Of a stretch of DNA of 52,283 bases, positions 1 to 9,433 are shown one piece after another. Positions within the stretch are counted from its first letter, which is position 1. Each line of letters opens with the position of its first letter. The notes under the pieces were generated by a model. The model was not told the origin of the DNA. It was given only the letters and a program-made list of their open reading frames with translations, and made no database searches. A program made the translations under genes and the position numbers. This DNA is from Agromyces salentinus. GTDB lineage: Bacteria > Actinomycetota > Actinomycetes > Actinomycetales > Microbacteriaceae. The DNA is taken from the NCBI RefSeq assembly GCF_009749395.1, contig NZ_WBIR01000011.1:1-52283 (forward strand). The letters run 5' to 3'.

Positions 1-132
1 GCATCCAACACGGAACGCGCAGCAGCCTTGCCAACCTGGCTCGACCACTACAACCTAGACAGAACCCACCTCGGCATCGGAGGCAAAACCCCCATCGACC
101 GAATCAACAACGGTCGAGGTCAGTACACCTAG
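1..132 (+). CDS. IS481-family transposase, C-terminal end only (partial)
   Basis: The first 43 codons read in frame 1 to a TAG at 130-132 and end in WLDHYNLDRTHLGIGGKTP followed by an IDRINN segment. This is the typical C-terminal tail of IS481/IS3-like DDE (rve) integrases, with the W-x2-HYN-x4-HxxIGG-xP pattern. The DDE residues lie upstream of the window. Base composition is clearly lower in GC, with more A-ending codons (AAA, CTA, GGA, AGA) than any neighbour, which fits a mobile element of foreign origin. Whether the element is intact cannot be judged because its left part is missing. Family assignment rests on motif recognition. Confidence 0.75.
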   Translation, partial: ASNTERAAALPTWLDHYNLDRTHLGIGGKTPIDRINNGRGQYT

Positions 133-178
133 ACGCTCGGCCGCGCAGGCCACCGCGCCCGAACCGCGACCGCATCGA

Positions 179-229
179 TCCGTCGATGTCCGCCCCTTGA
201 CCGGCTTGGGTCGGGCGCACATCGACGGA
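179..229. repeat. 17-bp inverted repeat (large hairpin) after the transposase
   Basis: Arms 179-195 and 213-229 match at 16 of 17 positions as inverted repeats. The 17-nt loop itself holds a GACC/GGTC pair (199-202 / 209-212). It lies 46 bp after the transposase stop. It could be a transcription terminator, a structured end of the insertion element, or an insertion hot spot. Nothing else is recognisable between 133 and 389: I see no credible coding sequence there. Confidence 0.6.
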
Positions 230-389
230 TGGATCGGGCCTGCTGGGCGCTCACGTCGGTGCTGCCAACGTTCGACCCCGTGCGTTCGCCACGCGCGACA
301 AGGGCCGACGCGCGTGTCGCCATGCGGGGCCCGCGTGCAGCACGCGAACCGCGGATGCCGCCGGCGCGCGTCCGACGGCCGGTTCGGCG

Positions 390-1052
390 CTACCCTCCGG
401 CGGCCGCGCCCGCGCCGCTCAGCGCGGCCATGAAGTCGGGGTCGCTCGCGAAGACGAGCAGGCCGACGATGGATACGACGAGGAACGCGACGACGCCCGC
501 GAGGATCGGGATCCACCATGCCAGGCGGCCCGCCCGCAGGCGCGCACGTGCCCAGAGCAGGGCTCCGATCCAGAGGGCGACCTGCAGCGCGACCCCGATG
601 GCGATGAGCGTCGGCACCGCGGGGCCGGGCGTGAACGAGCTCGGTCCCTCGACGCCGAGCATCGACGAGGAGAGCTTCGCCGACTCGAGGGCCGTCGCGG
701 GCAGCTGCACGAGCGTCAGGACGTTGTAGAAGACGCCGAAGGCGCCGAAGACGAGCAGGGCGATGGTCCAGAGCCGGTCGGTCGGTCGTGCGACGGGCGC
801 CACGGGGGAGACCGTCGAGCCGGTCGTGTACGGTGCCGCGGCGTCGGGAGCACCGCCCGCGGCCGTGCGGGTGCCGGCATCGTCGGCTGCGGCATCCGGC
901 ACCGCATCGGGTGCGACCGGCGGCTGCCAGGTCCAGCCCTCGGGGGCGTACTCGCCGTAACGCGGACGAGGCCGCTCGTCGATCGGGGGAGTCGGCGGGG
1001 GCGAATCCTGCCCCGCGGCTCCGGTCGGGCGAGCGGCCTCGTCATGCGTCAT
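390..1052 (-). CDS. DUF6264-like membrane protein
   Basis: A 220-residue protein. The N-terminal half is Pro/Ala-rich and disordered, and includes the RPRPRYGEYAPEGW segment that I associate with DUF6264 proteins of Microbacteriaceae. It is followed by about three or four hydrophobic segments (LWTIALLVFGAFGVFYNVL, then PTLIAIGVALQVALWIGALL, then a C-terminal pair). It begins 9 nt after the fba stop codon on the same strand, so it is probably co-transcribed with fba, although a TAGGCA box six bases upstream could also serve as a leaderless promoter. The function is unknown. The family name is from memory and should be confirmed by a domain search. Confidence 0.7.
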   Translation of the reverse strand: MTHDEAARPTGAAGQDSPPPTPPIDERPRPRYGEYAPEGWTWQPPVAPDAVPDAAADDAGTRTAAGGAPDAAAPYTTGSTVSPVAPVARPTDRLWTIALLVFGAFGVFYNVLTLVQLPATALESAKLSSSMLGVEGPSSFTPGPAVPTLIAIGVALQVALWIGALLWARARLRAGRLAWWIPILAGVVAFLVVSIVGLLVFASDPDFMAALSGAGAAAGG

Positions 1053-1061
1053 GGATCGTGC

Positions 1062-2093
<1,032 letters not shown>

Positions 2094-2128
2094 GGCGCTC
2101 CTTCGGAAGGCAACAGGATTCAAGGGGA

Positions 2129-2134
2129 AGTCTA
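2129..2134 (-). promoter_or_regulatory. candidate -10 box for fbaA
   Basis: TAGACT on the minus strand, 35 nt upstream of the fbaA start, in the short divergent region before the FBPase paralogue. No convincing -35 element is visible at 16-18 nt. Confidence 0.35.
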
Positions 2135-2204
2135 CCGAGGTCGCGAGGAGTGCTCACGTGCGTTGCGCGAGCAGCGGATGCCGCGGCTGCGCGAAGATGG
2201 GCGG

Positions 2205-3272
2205 GTGCCTGACTCTCCCGCGACCGTGCCCTCCGATCCGAGCCCCGAGACCGGGTCGGATGCCGCGCCGTGGGCGGCGGATCCCGGGCTGCGGCGGGCC
2301 CTCACCGAGGCCGTTCTGGCGGCGGCGCGCGCGGCGCGCCCGCTCGTCGGCTGCGGCGACGGCGACGCGGTGGATGCCGCGGCGGTCGACGCGCTGCGGC
2401 GAGCCCTCGCGGGCGTGCCCGCCGACATCCGCGTCGTCTCGGGTGAGGGCGAGAAGGACGAGGCGCCGATGCTGCACCCGGGAGAGCGCTTCGGCACCGG
2501 CCGTGGGCCGTCGCTGGACCTCGTGGTGGACCCGGTCGACGGCACGCGCCTCGCCGCGGGCGGTTATCCGGGGGCGATGGCGATCCTGGCGGTCGCGCCA
2601 CGCGGGGCGTTCGCCGACCTCGGGCCGGCGTTCTACCTCGACAAGCTCGTGCACGCCGGGCCTGAGGCGTCCGGCGTCGACGGTGCCGGCGCGCAGGCGC
2701 CAGGGCAAGCGCTCGCGCTCGACGCGAGCGTCGCCGACAACCTCTCCCGGCTCGCCGCGGCGCACGACCGCCCCGTCTCGACCCTGCGGGTCGCCGTGCA
2801 GCGACGGCCCCGCAACGCCACCGTCGCCGACGCCGTGCTCGCCGCCGGTGCGCAGCTGCACGAGTTCGAGCACGGCGACATCGAGCGCGTCGTGCACGCC
2901 GTCTGCGCGACCGGCGACCTCGACCTGCTGCTCGGCATCGGCGGCGCTCCCGAGGGGCTGCTCGAGGCCGCCATCGTCCGCGCGCACGGCGGCGTCATGC
3001 GCGCGCGCCTCTCGCCGCAGTCCGATGCCGAACGCGAGCGCCTCGACGGCGTCCTCGCGGCCCCCGGCGCATCCGGTGCCGGGAGGCTCGAGGGACTCTC
3101 TCGCCCGGAGGGCGTGGGGCTCGACGCACTGTGCGCGGCGCCCGCCCTCGTGGTGATCGCCCCGGTGACGCCCTGCGCCGTGGGCCCGGCGGGCGCACCG
3201 CTCGTCATCGTCGACACCGCCCAGCGCCTCGACGGCTGGGAGCCGGTGAGCGCAGGCTTGACAGCCGGTTAA
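2205..3272 (+). CDS. degenerate class II FBPase (GlpX-like) paralogue
   Basis: A 355-residue GlpX-fold phosphatase homologue. It keeps GEGEKDEAPML (80-90), DPVDGT (109-114), the FYLDKLV segment and GIGGAPEG (the conserved Glu). In the first motif the genuine enzyme has GKGDKLGAD, whereas this protein has GCGDGDAVD, so the residue equivalent to E. coli GlpX Lys29 is Gly53 while the Asp33 equivalent (Asp57) remains. The C-terminal region also lacks the GKS-TIRRI segment. It may be a phosphatase of altered specificity or a regulatory pseudoenzyme. The GTG at 2205 is preferred because a GAAGAT box ends 6 nt before it, like other leaderless starts here; an ATG at 2178 is the alternative. It lies 149 bp upstream of glpX. 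Confidence 0.85.
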   Translation: MPDSPATVPSDPSPETGSDAAPWAADPGLRRALTEAVLAAARAARPLVGCGDGDAVDAAAVDALRRALAGVPADIRVVSGEGEKDEAPMLHPGERFGTGRGPSLDLVVDPVDGTRLAAGGYPGAMAILAVAPRGAFADLGPAFYLDKLVHAGPEASGVDGAGAQAPGQALALDASVADNLSRLAAAHDRPVSTLRVAVQRRPRNATVADAVLAAGAQLHEFEHGDIERVVHAVCATGDLDLLLGIGGAPEGLLEAAIVRAHGGVMRARLSPQSDAERERLDGVLAAPGASGAGRLEGLSRPEGVGLDALCAAPALVVIAPVTPCAVGPAGAPLVIVDTAQRLDGWEPVSAGLTAG

Positions 3273-3421
3273 GAATCCGAGTTCTTTCCGTGCATCACGC
3301 CTGCGAATTCGCCGGTGACGCAAGCCGCCTGCCTAGGCTTGGGGAGAGCGCGGACTGAGCCGACGGCCCGACCGGGGCCGCGCCGGCCACGTCGCACCGA
3401 TGCACGGAGGATCACTCGAGC

Positions 3422-4426
3422 ATGATGAGCAGCACCGACGCCGACAGCCTGTACCTGCACCCCGACCGCAACATCGCCATCGAGCTCGTCCGGGCGACCG
3501 AGGCCGCGGCGATCCGCTCGTACCCCTGGATCGGCAAGGGCGACAAGCTCGGGGCCGACGGCGCCGCCGTCGACGCGATGCGCGCCTTCCTCGGCACCGT
3601 GGACTTCGAGGGCGTCGTCGTCATCGGCGAGGGCGAGAAGGACGCCGCCCCGATGCTCTTCAACGGCGAGCGCGTCGGCACCGGTCGCGGGCCCGCCTGC
3701 GACATCGCCGTGGACCCGATCGACGGCACCTCGCTCACGGCCGCCGGCCGCCACAACGCGCTGTCGGTCATCGCGGTCGCCGACCGCGGCACGATGCTCG
3801 ATGCGTCCACGGTCTTCTACATGGACAAGATCGTGACGGATGCCACGGGCATCGGCGTCGTCGACATCCGCAGGCCGATCGGGGAGAACCTGCGCGCGCT
3901 GGCGAAGGCCAAGGGCAAGGACGTCTCCGAGCTCCGCGTCGCCGTGCTGAACCGCGAACGCCATGAGCAGCTCATCGCCGACATCCGCGAGGCCGGCGCG
4001 GGAACCCGCCTGATGAGCGACGGCGACGTCGCCGGCGGCATCAACGCCGCGCGGTACGAGTCGCGCATCGACATGTGCGTGGGCATCGGCGGCAGCCCAG
4101 AGGGCATCACCACCGCCTGTGCGATCAAGGCGCTCGGCGGCTTCATGCAGGGCGTCCTGGCCCCTAAGGACGACGCCGAGCGCGCACGCGGCGAAGCCGC
4201 CGGGCTCGACTGCGACCGGGTCTACGAGCTGAACGACCTCGTGCGCGGCGACAACACCTTCTTCGTCGCCACGGGCGTGACCGACGGCGAGCTGCTCGAG
4301 GGCGTGCGCAAGAAGGGCCCGATCATCCGCACGGAGTCCATCGTCCTTCGCGGCAAGTCGGGCACCATCCGACGCATCGTCGCCGACCACCTCGTGGAGA
4401 AGTGGCTGGACGACGCCGATCGGTGA
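3422..4426 (+). CDS. glpX: class II fructose-1,6-bisphosphatase
   Basis: Hydrolyses fructose-1,6-bisphosphate to fructose-6-phosphate, the committed step of gluconeogenesis, using divalent metal. The 334 residues contain WIGKGDKLGADGAAVDAMR (Lys42 and Asp46 matching E. coli Lys29/Asp33), GEGEKDAAPML, DPIDGTSLTA, GIGGSPEG and a C-terminal GKSGTIRRI segment. All are as expected for an active GlpX. ATG 3422 is followed directly by a second ATG (3425), so either may start; GGAGG at 3406-3410 is rather distant (11 nt). This is the intact copy next to the degenerate paralogue upstream. Confidence 0.96.
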   Translation: MMSSTDADSLYLHPDRNIAIELVRATEAAAIRSYPWIGKGDKLGADGAAVDAMRAFLGTVDFEGVVVIGEGEKDAAPMLFNGERVGTGRGPACDIAVDPIDGTSLTAAGRHNALSVIAVADRGTMLDASTVFYMDKIVTDATGIGVVDIRRPIGENLRALAKAKGKDVSELRVAVLNRERHEQLIADIREAGAGTRLMSDGDVAGGINAARYESRIDMCVGIGGSPEGITTACAIKALGGFMQGVLAPKDDAERARGEAAGLDCDRVYELNDLVRGDNTFFVATGVTDGELLEGVRKKGPIIRTESIVLRGKSGTIRRIVADHLVEKWLDDADR

Positions 4427-4472
4427 CCGTCCGCCACTCGCGGACGTCGGTGGTGCACCCGACAATGGGAGG

Positions 4473-5849
4473 GTGACCGACCGCCGCACCCTCCCGCGCG
4501 CCCTGCGCCCGTTCGGCGCCGCCCAGTACCGGCTGCTCGTGCTCGCCCTCGCGGCGTCGCTGCTGTCGGCCGGCGCCTGGCTCGTGGCCGCCGCCTGGCA
4601 GGTCGTCGAACTCGGCGGGAGCCCCATCGACCTGTCGTTCGTGGCCGTGGGATCCAGCCTCGGGCTCGTGCTCGCCGTGCTGATCGGCGGCGTGGCCGCC
4701 GACAGCATCCCGCAGCGGAGCATCCTCATCGTCGTCGAGATCGTCCGCGGCGGCGCCTTCGCGGTCGCGGCGGTGCTCGCGGCGACGGGCGTCATCGAGG
4801 TCTGGCACATCGCGGTGATCTCGTTCGTGCTCGGCATCGCCGACGGGTTCTTCTACCCGGCGTACTCGGCGTGGCTCCCGGCGATCCTGCCCGGTTCGCA
4901 GCTGCTCGCCGCCAACGGCATCGAGGGCGTCCTGCGGCCGGCCGTCATGCAGGCCGCGGGTCCCGCCCTCGCGAGCGCGCTGATCGCGGTGCAGGCGCCC
5001 TGGCTCGCCTTCGCGGTCGTCGCCGCGATGCAGGCCGTGGCGGCCGTGGTGCTCGCCGTGATGCGCTCCACGCCCGTGCGCCGCGACCCCGAGGAGGTCG
5101 TGCGACACCCCGTGCGGCAGTCGCTGCTCGACCTGCGCGACGGGTTCGCCTACCTCGTGCAGACGAAGTGGCTGCTGGCCACCCTCGTCTTCTCGATCAT
5201 CCTCGTGTTCCTCATCATGGGGCCGATCGAGGTGCTGCTGCCGTTCGCGGTGAAGGACCAGACCGGCGGCGGAGCCGGGGCCTTCGCCCTCGCGCTCGCC
5301 GCGTTCGGCGTGGGCGGCGCGGTCGGCTCGCTGTCGGTGGCCTCGTTCCGCCTGCCGCGTCGCTACCTGACGCTCATGATCCTCGCGTGGGGCGTCGGAT
5401 GCGTGCCGCTCGCGATCATCGGCTACACGTCCCAGCTCTGGGTCATGGTCATCGCCCTGTTCCTCGTGGGCGTGCTGTTCGACGGCGCCCAGGTCGTGTG
5501 GGGCACCCTGCTGCAACGCCGGGTCCCGCCGTCGATGCTCGGCCGGGTCTCGAGCCTGGACTTCTTCGTCTCGCTCGCGCTCATGCCCGTCTCGATGGCG
5601 GTCGCCGGCCCGGTCGGAGAGGCCATCGGTCTCGCACCGGCATTCCTCATCGCCGGCCTGGTGCCGCCGTTCCTCGCGTTCGCGACGCTCGCGATCGCGC
5701 GACTCGGCAAGGACGAGCTCGCCCATCCGCTGGATTCGGCGATCGCCGATCCGAGCATCGTCACCGGCGCCGAGGCGGCGGCCGGGTTCGAGGCACCCGT
5801 CGACGAGGCGCATCCGCCGGCGCGCAGCGCCGAGTCCGGGCCCGCCTGA
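4473..5849 (+). CDS. MFS transporter (EntS-like exporter type)
   Basis: A 458-residue integral membrane protein with about twelve hydrophobic helices, beginning LVLALAASLLSAGAWLVAA. It contains a D-G-F-F-Y-P-A-Y motif in helix 4 (IADGFFYPAYSAWLPAIL) and a PRRYLTL cytoplasmic loop. These are typical of the MFS_3 group that includes enterobactin exporter EntS and macrolide/multidrug exporters. The substrate cannot be predicted. The GTG start is preceded by GACAAT ending 6 nt upstream, a likely leaderless promoter. The C-terminal 40 residues are a soluble Ala/Glu-rich tail. Confidence 0.88.
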   Translation: MTDRRTLPRALRPFGAAQYRLLVLALAASLLSAGAWLVAAAWQVVELGGSPIDLSFVAVGSSLGLVLAVLIGGVAADSIPQRSILIVVEIVRGGAFAVAAVLAATGVIEVWHIAVISFVLGIADGFFYPAYSAWLPAILPGSQLLAANGIEGVLRPAVMQAAGPALASALIAVQAPWLAFAVVAAMQAVAAVVLAVMRSTPVRRDPEEVVRHPVRQSLLDLRDGFAYLVQTKWLLATLVFSIILVFLIMGPIEVLLPFAVKDQTGGGAGAFALALAAFGVGGAVGSLSVASFRLPRRYLTLMILAWGVGCVPLAIIGYTSQLWVMVIALFLVGVLFDGAQVVWGTLLQRRVPPSMLGRVSSLDFFVSLALMPVSMAVAGPVGEAIGLAPAFLIAGLVPPFLAFATLAIARLGKDELAHPLDSAIADPSIVTGAEAAAGFEAPVDEAHPPARSAESGPA

Positions 5850-5914
5850 GCCCGTCGCCCCTCGACGACGTCACCCGGGTGTGGAAAGGTGGGCGCCGAG
5901 GAGAGGGGTTCCCC

Positions 5915-6304
5915 ATGGTCCAGGTCAGCGATGCGTTCCCGGGTTTCAGCGTGAACGATGTCGACGCGGCACGCGCGTTCTACGGCGAGACGATCGGGCT
6001 GGAGGTCACGGACTCGATGGGCGGGCTGAACCTCACCCTGCCGTCGGGTCAGGGCATCTTCGTCTACCCGAAGGACGATCACGAGCCGGCGTCGTTCACG
6101 ATCCTCAACTTCGAGGTGGCCGACATCGGGAAGGCCGTCGATGAGCTGAACGCCGCCGGTGTGGTCACGAAGATCTACACCGACCCGCATTCGTACGGAA
6201 CCGACGAGCGCGGCATCGCCTGGGGCTCCAAGACGGGGCAGGGGCCGGACATCTGCTGGTTCCGCGACCCCGCGGGCAACGTGCTCAGTCTCATCGGTCA
6301 GTGA
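5915..6304 (+). CDS. VOC (glyoxalase/bleomycin-resistance fold) family protein
   Basis: A 129-residue protein with the paired beta-alpha-beta-beta-beta layout: FSVNDVDAARAFYGETIGLE at 11-30 and a C-terminal CWFRDPAGNVLSLIGQ. The D-P-x-G-N signature is characteristic of VOC proteins. The first metal position seen in glyoxalase I is not evident, so the enzymatic role is open. It starts at ATG 5915 behind a purine-rich GAGGAGAGGGG. The last 22 bp including the stop are repeated twice more downstream (see the repeat entry). Confidence 0.88.
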   Translation: MVQVSDAFPGFSVNDVDAARAFYGETIGLEVTDSMGGLNLTLPSGQGIFVYPKDDHEPASFTILNFEVADIGKAVDELNAAGVVTKIYTDPHSYGTDERGIAWGSKTGQGPDICWFRDPAGNVLSLIGQ

Positions 6305-6348
6305 GCTCAGTCTCGTCGACCGCTGAGCTCTGTCTCATCGGTCGGTGA
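6283..6348. repeat. three tandem 22-bp repeats at the 3' end of the VOC gene
   Basis: Units 6283-6304, 6305-6326 and 6327-6348 all follow the pattern GCTC(A/T)GTCTC(A/G)TCG...TGA. Unit 1 encodes the last residues LSLIGQ and stop of the VOC protein; units 2 and 3 are diverged copies beyond the stop. It looks like local slippage duplication of a gene end. The remaining 6349-6423 holds no recognisable feature. Confidence 0.75.
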
Positions 6349-6423
6349 GGAGGCCGTCCCGCCAAGCTCGGCCGTCCAGGGCGACGCCCGACCCCCCAGC
6401 CACGCGAGCGGCGCCGGCCCGGG

Positions 6424-7860
6424 TCAGATCGAGCGGATCTCGGGGTCGATGTCGGCGCTGAAGTCCGCGCCCGCCGGCATCTCGAGCTCGGCGTCGGCCT
6501 CGATGGCGAGCGGCTCGTCGACCGTGGCGGCAGCCGTCGTGAACTCGTAGGCCGTCAGCTCCCGAGGGCTCTCCTCGATGCCCTCGAGCTGGGCGAGCAC
6601 CTTGGTCTCGTCGAGCGCCTTGAGCTTGCGGGCGGTGGGCATGACGCGCGTCTCGAGCGAGCCGACGAAGGCGTTGTAGTCCTTGACGGTGCGTTCGATG
6701 GTGCGGCCGAGCTTCTCGATCTGCCCGGCCGTGACGGAGAGCCGCGTGTAGAGCTCGCGGCTGAGGTCGAAGAGGGTCTTGGCCTCCTTCGTCAGAACGT
6801 CCTGCTGCCAGCTGAACGCGACCGTCTTCAGCACCGACCACAGCGTCACGGGGGAGGCGAGCGCCACGCGCTTCGAGAAGGCGTAGTCGAGCAGGGCGGG
6901 GTCGGTCTCGAGCGCGCTCGAGACGAGCGACTCGCTCGGGATGAACGCGATCACCATCTCGGGGGAGGCTCCGAGGCCCGCCCAGTACGTCTTGCCGCCG
7001 AGAGCGGTGATGTGGTCGCGCACGGCCTTGACGTGCTGCTTCATGAGCGCCTCGCGGCGGGCGGCCTCGGCACCGGTGGCCGTGAGCGGGATCTGGCTGG
7101 CCTCGAGGTAGGCGTTGAACGGCACCTTCGCGTCGACCGCGATGTTCTTGCCGCCGGGGAGGTGGATGACCATGTCGGGCCGACCGGCGCCCGAGTCGGT
7201 GGTGATGGAGTGCTGCGTGTCGAAGTCGACCCGCTCGAGCAGGCCCGCGGCCTCGACCACGCTCTTCAGCTGGGTCTCGCCCCAGACGCCGCGCGTGCTG
7301 TTGGAGCGCAGTGCCGAGGCCAGGGTCTCGGCCGTCGATCGCAGTCGCTCCTCGTTCTCGGCGGCGATCTTCAGCTGCTGGCTGAGCTCGCCGTGCTGCT
7401 GATGGCGCTGCGCCTCGAGTTCGGTGACCTTGGCCTGCATCTCGGTGATGGTCTGCTTGACCGGGGCGAGGGCCGTGAGCACCTTGCTGTCGGCGGCCTC
7501 GCGGGCCTCGCGCTGCTGCTGCTCCGACCGTTGCCGCTCGACGATCTCGCGGTACTGCACGCGCGCCGACTCGATCTGCTCCCGGAGCCCGACGGTCGTG
7601 GCCTGCGCCGACGCGAGTTCGGCCTGCAGCTGTGCCTGCACCTGCTGTTCACGAGCGAGGATGCGCGCCTGCTCGGCGGCCTGCTCGGCCCGCATCGCCG
7701 TGATGGCGGCCTGGTGCCTCGCCTCGACGAGGGCCGGATCTTCGAGCTCGACCGTGTCGGCCGACGCCTCGCTCGCGCGCTTGGATGCGACGAACCACGT
7801 GGCGAGCGCGCCGAGGGCGATGCCGACGACGAGGCCGATGACGAGCAGCAGGATCTCCAT
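6424..7860 (-). CDS. rmuC: DNA recombination protein RmuC
   Basis: A 478-residue RmuC-family protein, linked in E. coli to limiting rearrangements at inverted repeats. It has one N-terminal transmembrane helix (MEILLLVIGLVVGIALGALA), a long Ala/Gln/Glu-rich coiled coil (about 35-190), and then the conserved nuclease-like domain with STRGVWGE, DMVIHLPGG, VDAKVPF, and the IAFIPSES segment. The start at 7860 is preferred over an upstream ATG at 7890 because the membrane helix begins there and GACACT ends 7 nt upstream. It is convergent with the VOC gene. Confidence 0.93.
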   Translation of the reverse strand: MEILLLVIGLVVGIALGALATWFVASKRASEASADTVELEDPALVEARHQAAITAMRAEQAAEQARILAREQQVQAQLQAELASAQATTVGLREQIESARVQYREIVERQRSEQQQREAREAADSKVLTALAPVKQTITEMQAKVTELEAQRHQQHGELSQQLKIAAENEERLRSTAETLASALRSNSTRGVWGETQLKSVVEAAGLLERVDFDTQHSITTDSGAGRPDMVIHLPGGKNIAVDAKVPFNAYLEASQIPLTATGAEAARREALMKQHVKAVRDHITALGGKTYWAGLGASPEMVIAFIPSESLVSSALETDPALLDYAFSKRVALASPVTLWSVLKTVAFSWQQDVLTKEAKTLFDLSRELYTRLSVTAGQIEKLGRTIERTVKDYNAFVGSLETRVMPTARKLKALDETKVLAQLEGIEESPRELTAYEFTTAAATVDEPLAIEADAELEMPAGADFSADIDPEIRSI

Positions 7861-7939
7861 GTCGCCAAGTGTCGCAGGGGCCGCCGACATCGCCGGTGAT
7901 GCTCCCCGGCGAGGCTCGAGCGAGCAGCAGCGACAGCGG

Positions 7940-8557
7940 CTACTGCAGCGCCATGGGGCCGTGCGCGGCGGCCCGGGCCGTCGCGGCCGTGCGGCCGACC
8001 GCGCCGAACGCGACCCGCGTCACGTGCGCGAGGCGGTCGAGGTCGTCGGCCTCGTGCCGGCGTGCGGCGTGCACGACGATCGCCGCGCACGCCTCGGCGT
8101 CGGCGAGCGCGTCGTGGTGCGAGAAGTCCTTGAACCCGGCCGCCATCGCCGCCACGGGCAGGCGGTAGGACTCGAGGTGGTAGGTGCGGCGTGCGACCTG
8201 CAGGCTGCAGAGCGAGCGGTGGTTCGGCACCTCGACGCCCACGGCCTCGCTCGTCTTCTCGATCACGCGCATGTCGAATCCCGCGTTGTGTGCGACGAGC
8301 ACGTCGTCGCCCGCGAACTCGCGGAACGCCGGGAGCAGTTCGGCCCAGCCGGCGGCATCCGCCACCATGCCGCGTGTGATGCCGTGCACCCGGACGTTCC
8401 ACTCGGAGAACTCGTCGTGGGGGAACGGCGGGCGGATGTACCGGTGCAGGCGGTCGACGACCACGCCGTCGCGCACCTTCACCAGTCCGATCGAACAGGC
8501 CGAGGCACTCGACGGGTTGGCGGTCTCGAAGTCGATCGCGGTGAAGTCCACTGGCAC
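7940..8557 (-). CDS. DnaQ-like 3'-5' exonuclease (DEDD family)
   Basis: A 205-residue exonuclease domain protein resembling DNA polymerase III epsilon. Exo I is AIDFETAN near residues 7-14 (the D-x-E metal ligands), Exo II is HNAGFDMRVI in the middle, and Exo III is HDALADAEA (H-x4-D) near the C-terminus, i.e. the DEDDh arrangement. The GTG at 8557 begins MPVDFTAIDFE, the usual start immediately before Exo I. It may be a stand-alone proofreading or repair nuclease. It is transcribed in the same direction as rmuC, 79 bp away. Confidence 0.9.
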   Translation of the reverse strand: MPVDFTAIDFETANPSSASACSIGLVKVRDGVVVDRLHRYIRPPFPHDEFSEWNVRVHGITRGMVADAAGWAELLPAFREFAGDDVLVAHNAGFDMRVIEKTSEAVGVEVPNHRSLCSLQVARRTYHLESYRLPVAAMAAGFKDFSHHDALADAEACAAIVVHAARRHEADDLDRLAHVTRVAFGAVGRTAATARAAAHGPMALQ

Positions 8558-8623
8558 GTGAGCATCGTGCCATGCACCGCAGACGGTTGACGGATGCCCC
8601 GCCGCAGGCGTGGAATGGGCGCC

Positions 8624-9406
8624 ATGACCGAGACGACCGGAGCCGTCCCGCCCCTCGGGGATCCGTCCGCGCCCGAGACCGTCGCGGCGGCGAGGTCGTT
8701 CGGCGCGGCGGCATCCGCCTATCACCGGGCCAGGCCCGGGTACCCGGCCGAGGCCGTCGCCTGGCTCGTCGGCGACGCGGTCGACGTGCTCGACCTCGGC
8801 GCAGGCACCGGCAAGCTCACCGAGGCGCTCGTGGCCCTCGACCTCGACGTCATCGCCGTCGACCCGGTCGAGGAGATGCTCGATGAGCTCGAGCTCACCG
8901 TGCCCGCCGTGCCGCGCATCCTCGGCACGGCCGAGGAGATCCCCCTCGAGGACGAGACGTTCGACGCGGTCGTGGCCGGCCAGGCGTGGCACTGGTTCGA
9001 GCCGCATCGCGCCCTCCCCGAGATCGCGCGAGTGCTGCGCCCCGGAGGGATCCTCGGGCTCGTGTGGAACAGCCGGGACCTCCGGGCCGACTGGCTCCGC
9101 GAGGCCGGCGAGCTCATGCACGAGCGGCACGACGCGAGCGCCACGTTCGAGGCCTACGTGAACATCGGCGCGCCGTTCGGCGAGGTCGAGGAGCACACCG
9201 TCGAATGGACCGAGCGCATGTCGCGCGACCGGTTCCTCGAGCTCGTGCGCTCGCGTTCGTACTTCATCACCGCGTCGCCGGCCGAGCAGGAGGCCACGCT
9301 CGCCGCTCTGCAGACCCTGCTGCACACGCATCCGGATGTCGCGGGCGCCGTGGAGCTGGAGGTGCCGTACGTCACGCGCTGCTTCCGCGCGCGGCTCGAG
9401 GACTGA
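8624..9406 (+). CDS. class I SAM-dependent methyltransferase
   Basis: A 260-residue Methyltransf_11-type enzyme. The SAM-binding motif I is VDVLDLGAGTGKLTEAL (about residues 53-69), followed by an acidic DVIAVDP strand, the DAVVAGQAWHWF region and RPGGILGLVWNSR. The AWHWF motif is common in the methyltransferases related to yeast Crg1/TMT1 and UbiE-like proteins. The substrate is unknown. The ATG at 8624 is chosen over 8594 because it has a GGAAT-type -10 seven bases upstream; the extra N-terminal residues are Arg-rich and unlikely. Confidence 0.88.
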   Translation: MTETTGAVPPLGDPSAPETVAAARSFGAAASAYHRARPGYPAEAVAWLVGDAVDVLDLGAGTGKLTEALVALDLDVIAVDPVEEMLDELELTVPAVPRILGTAEEIPLEDETFDAVVAGQAWHWFEPHRALPEIARVLRPGGILGLVWNSRDLRADWLREAGELMHERHDASATFEAYVNIGAPFGEVEEHTVEWTERMSRDRFLELVRSRSYFITASPAEQEATLAALQTLLHTHPDVAGAVELEVPYVTRCFRARLED

Positions 9407-9433
9407 GCCGCGCGCGGAAGCGGGTCGCACGCG

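Noticed and set aside
3258..3263. TTGACA as the -35 of glpX
   Set aside because: It overlaps the end of the upstream gene and no TANNNT lies 16-18 nt downstream (GTTCTT instead).
7940..9430. A 496-residue single protein covering the exonuclease and upstream region
   Set aside because: The part beyond 8557 is antisense to the methyltransferase gene, whose SAM motifs are clear; the exonuclease fold begins at 8557.
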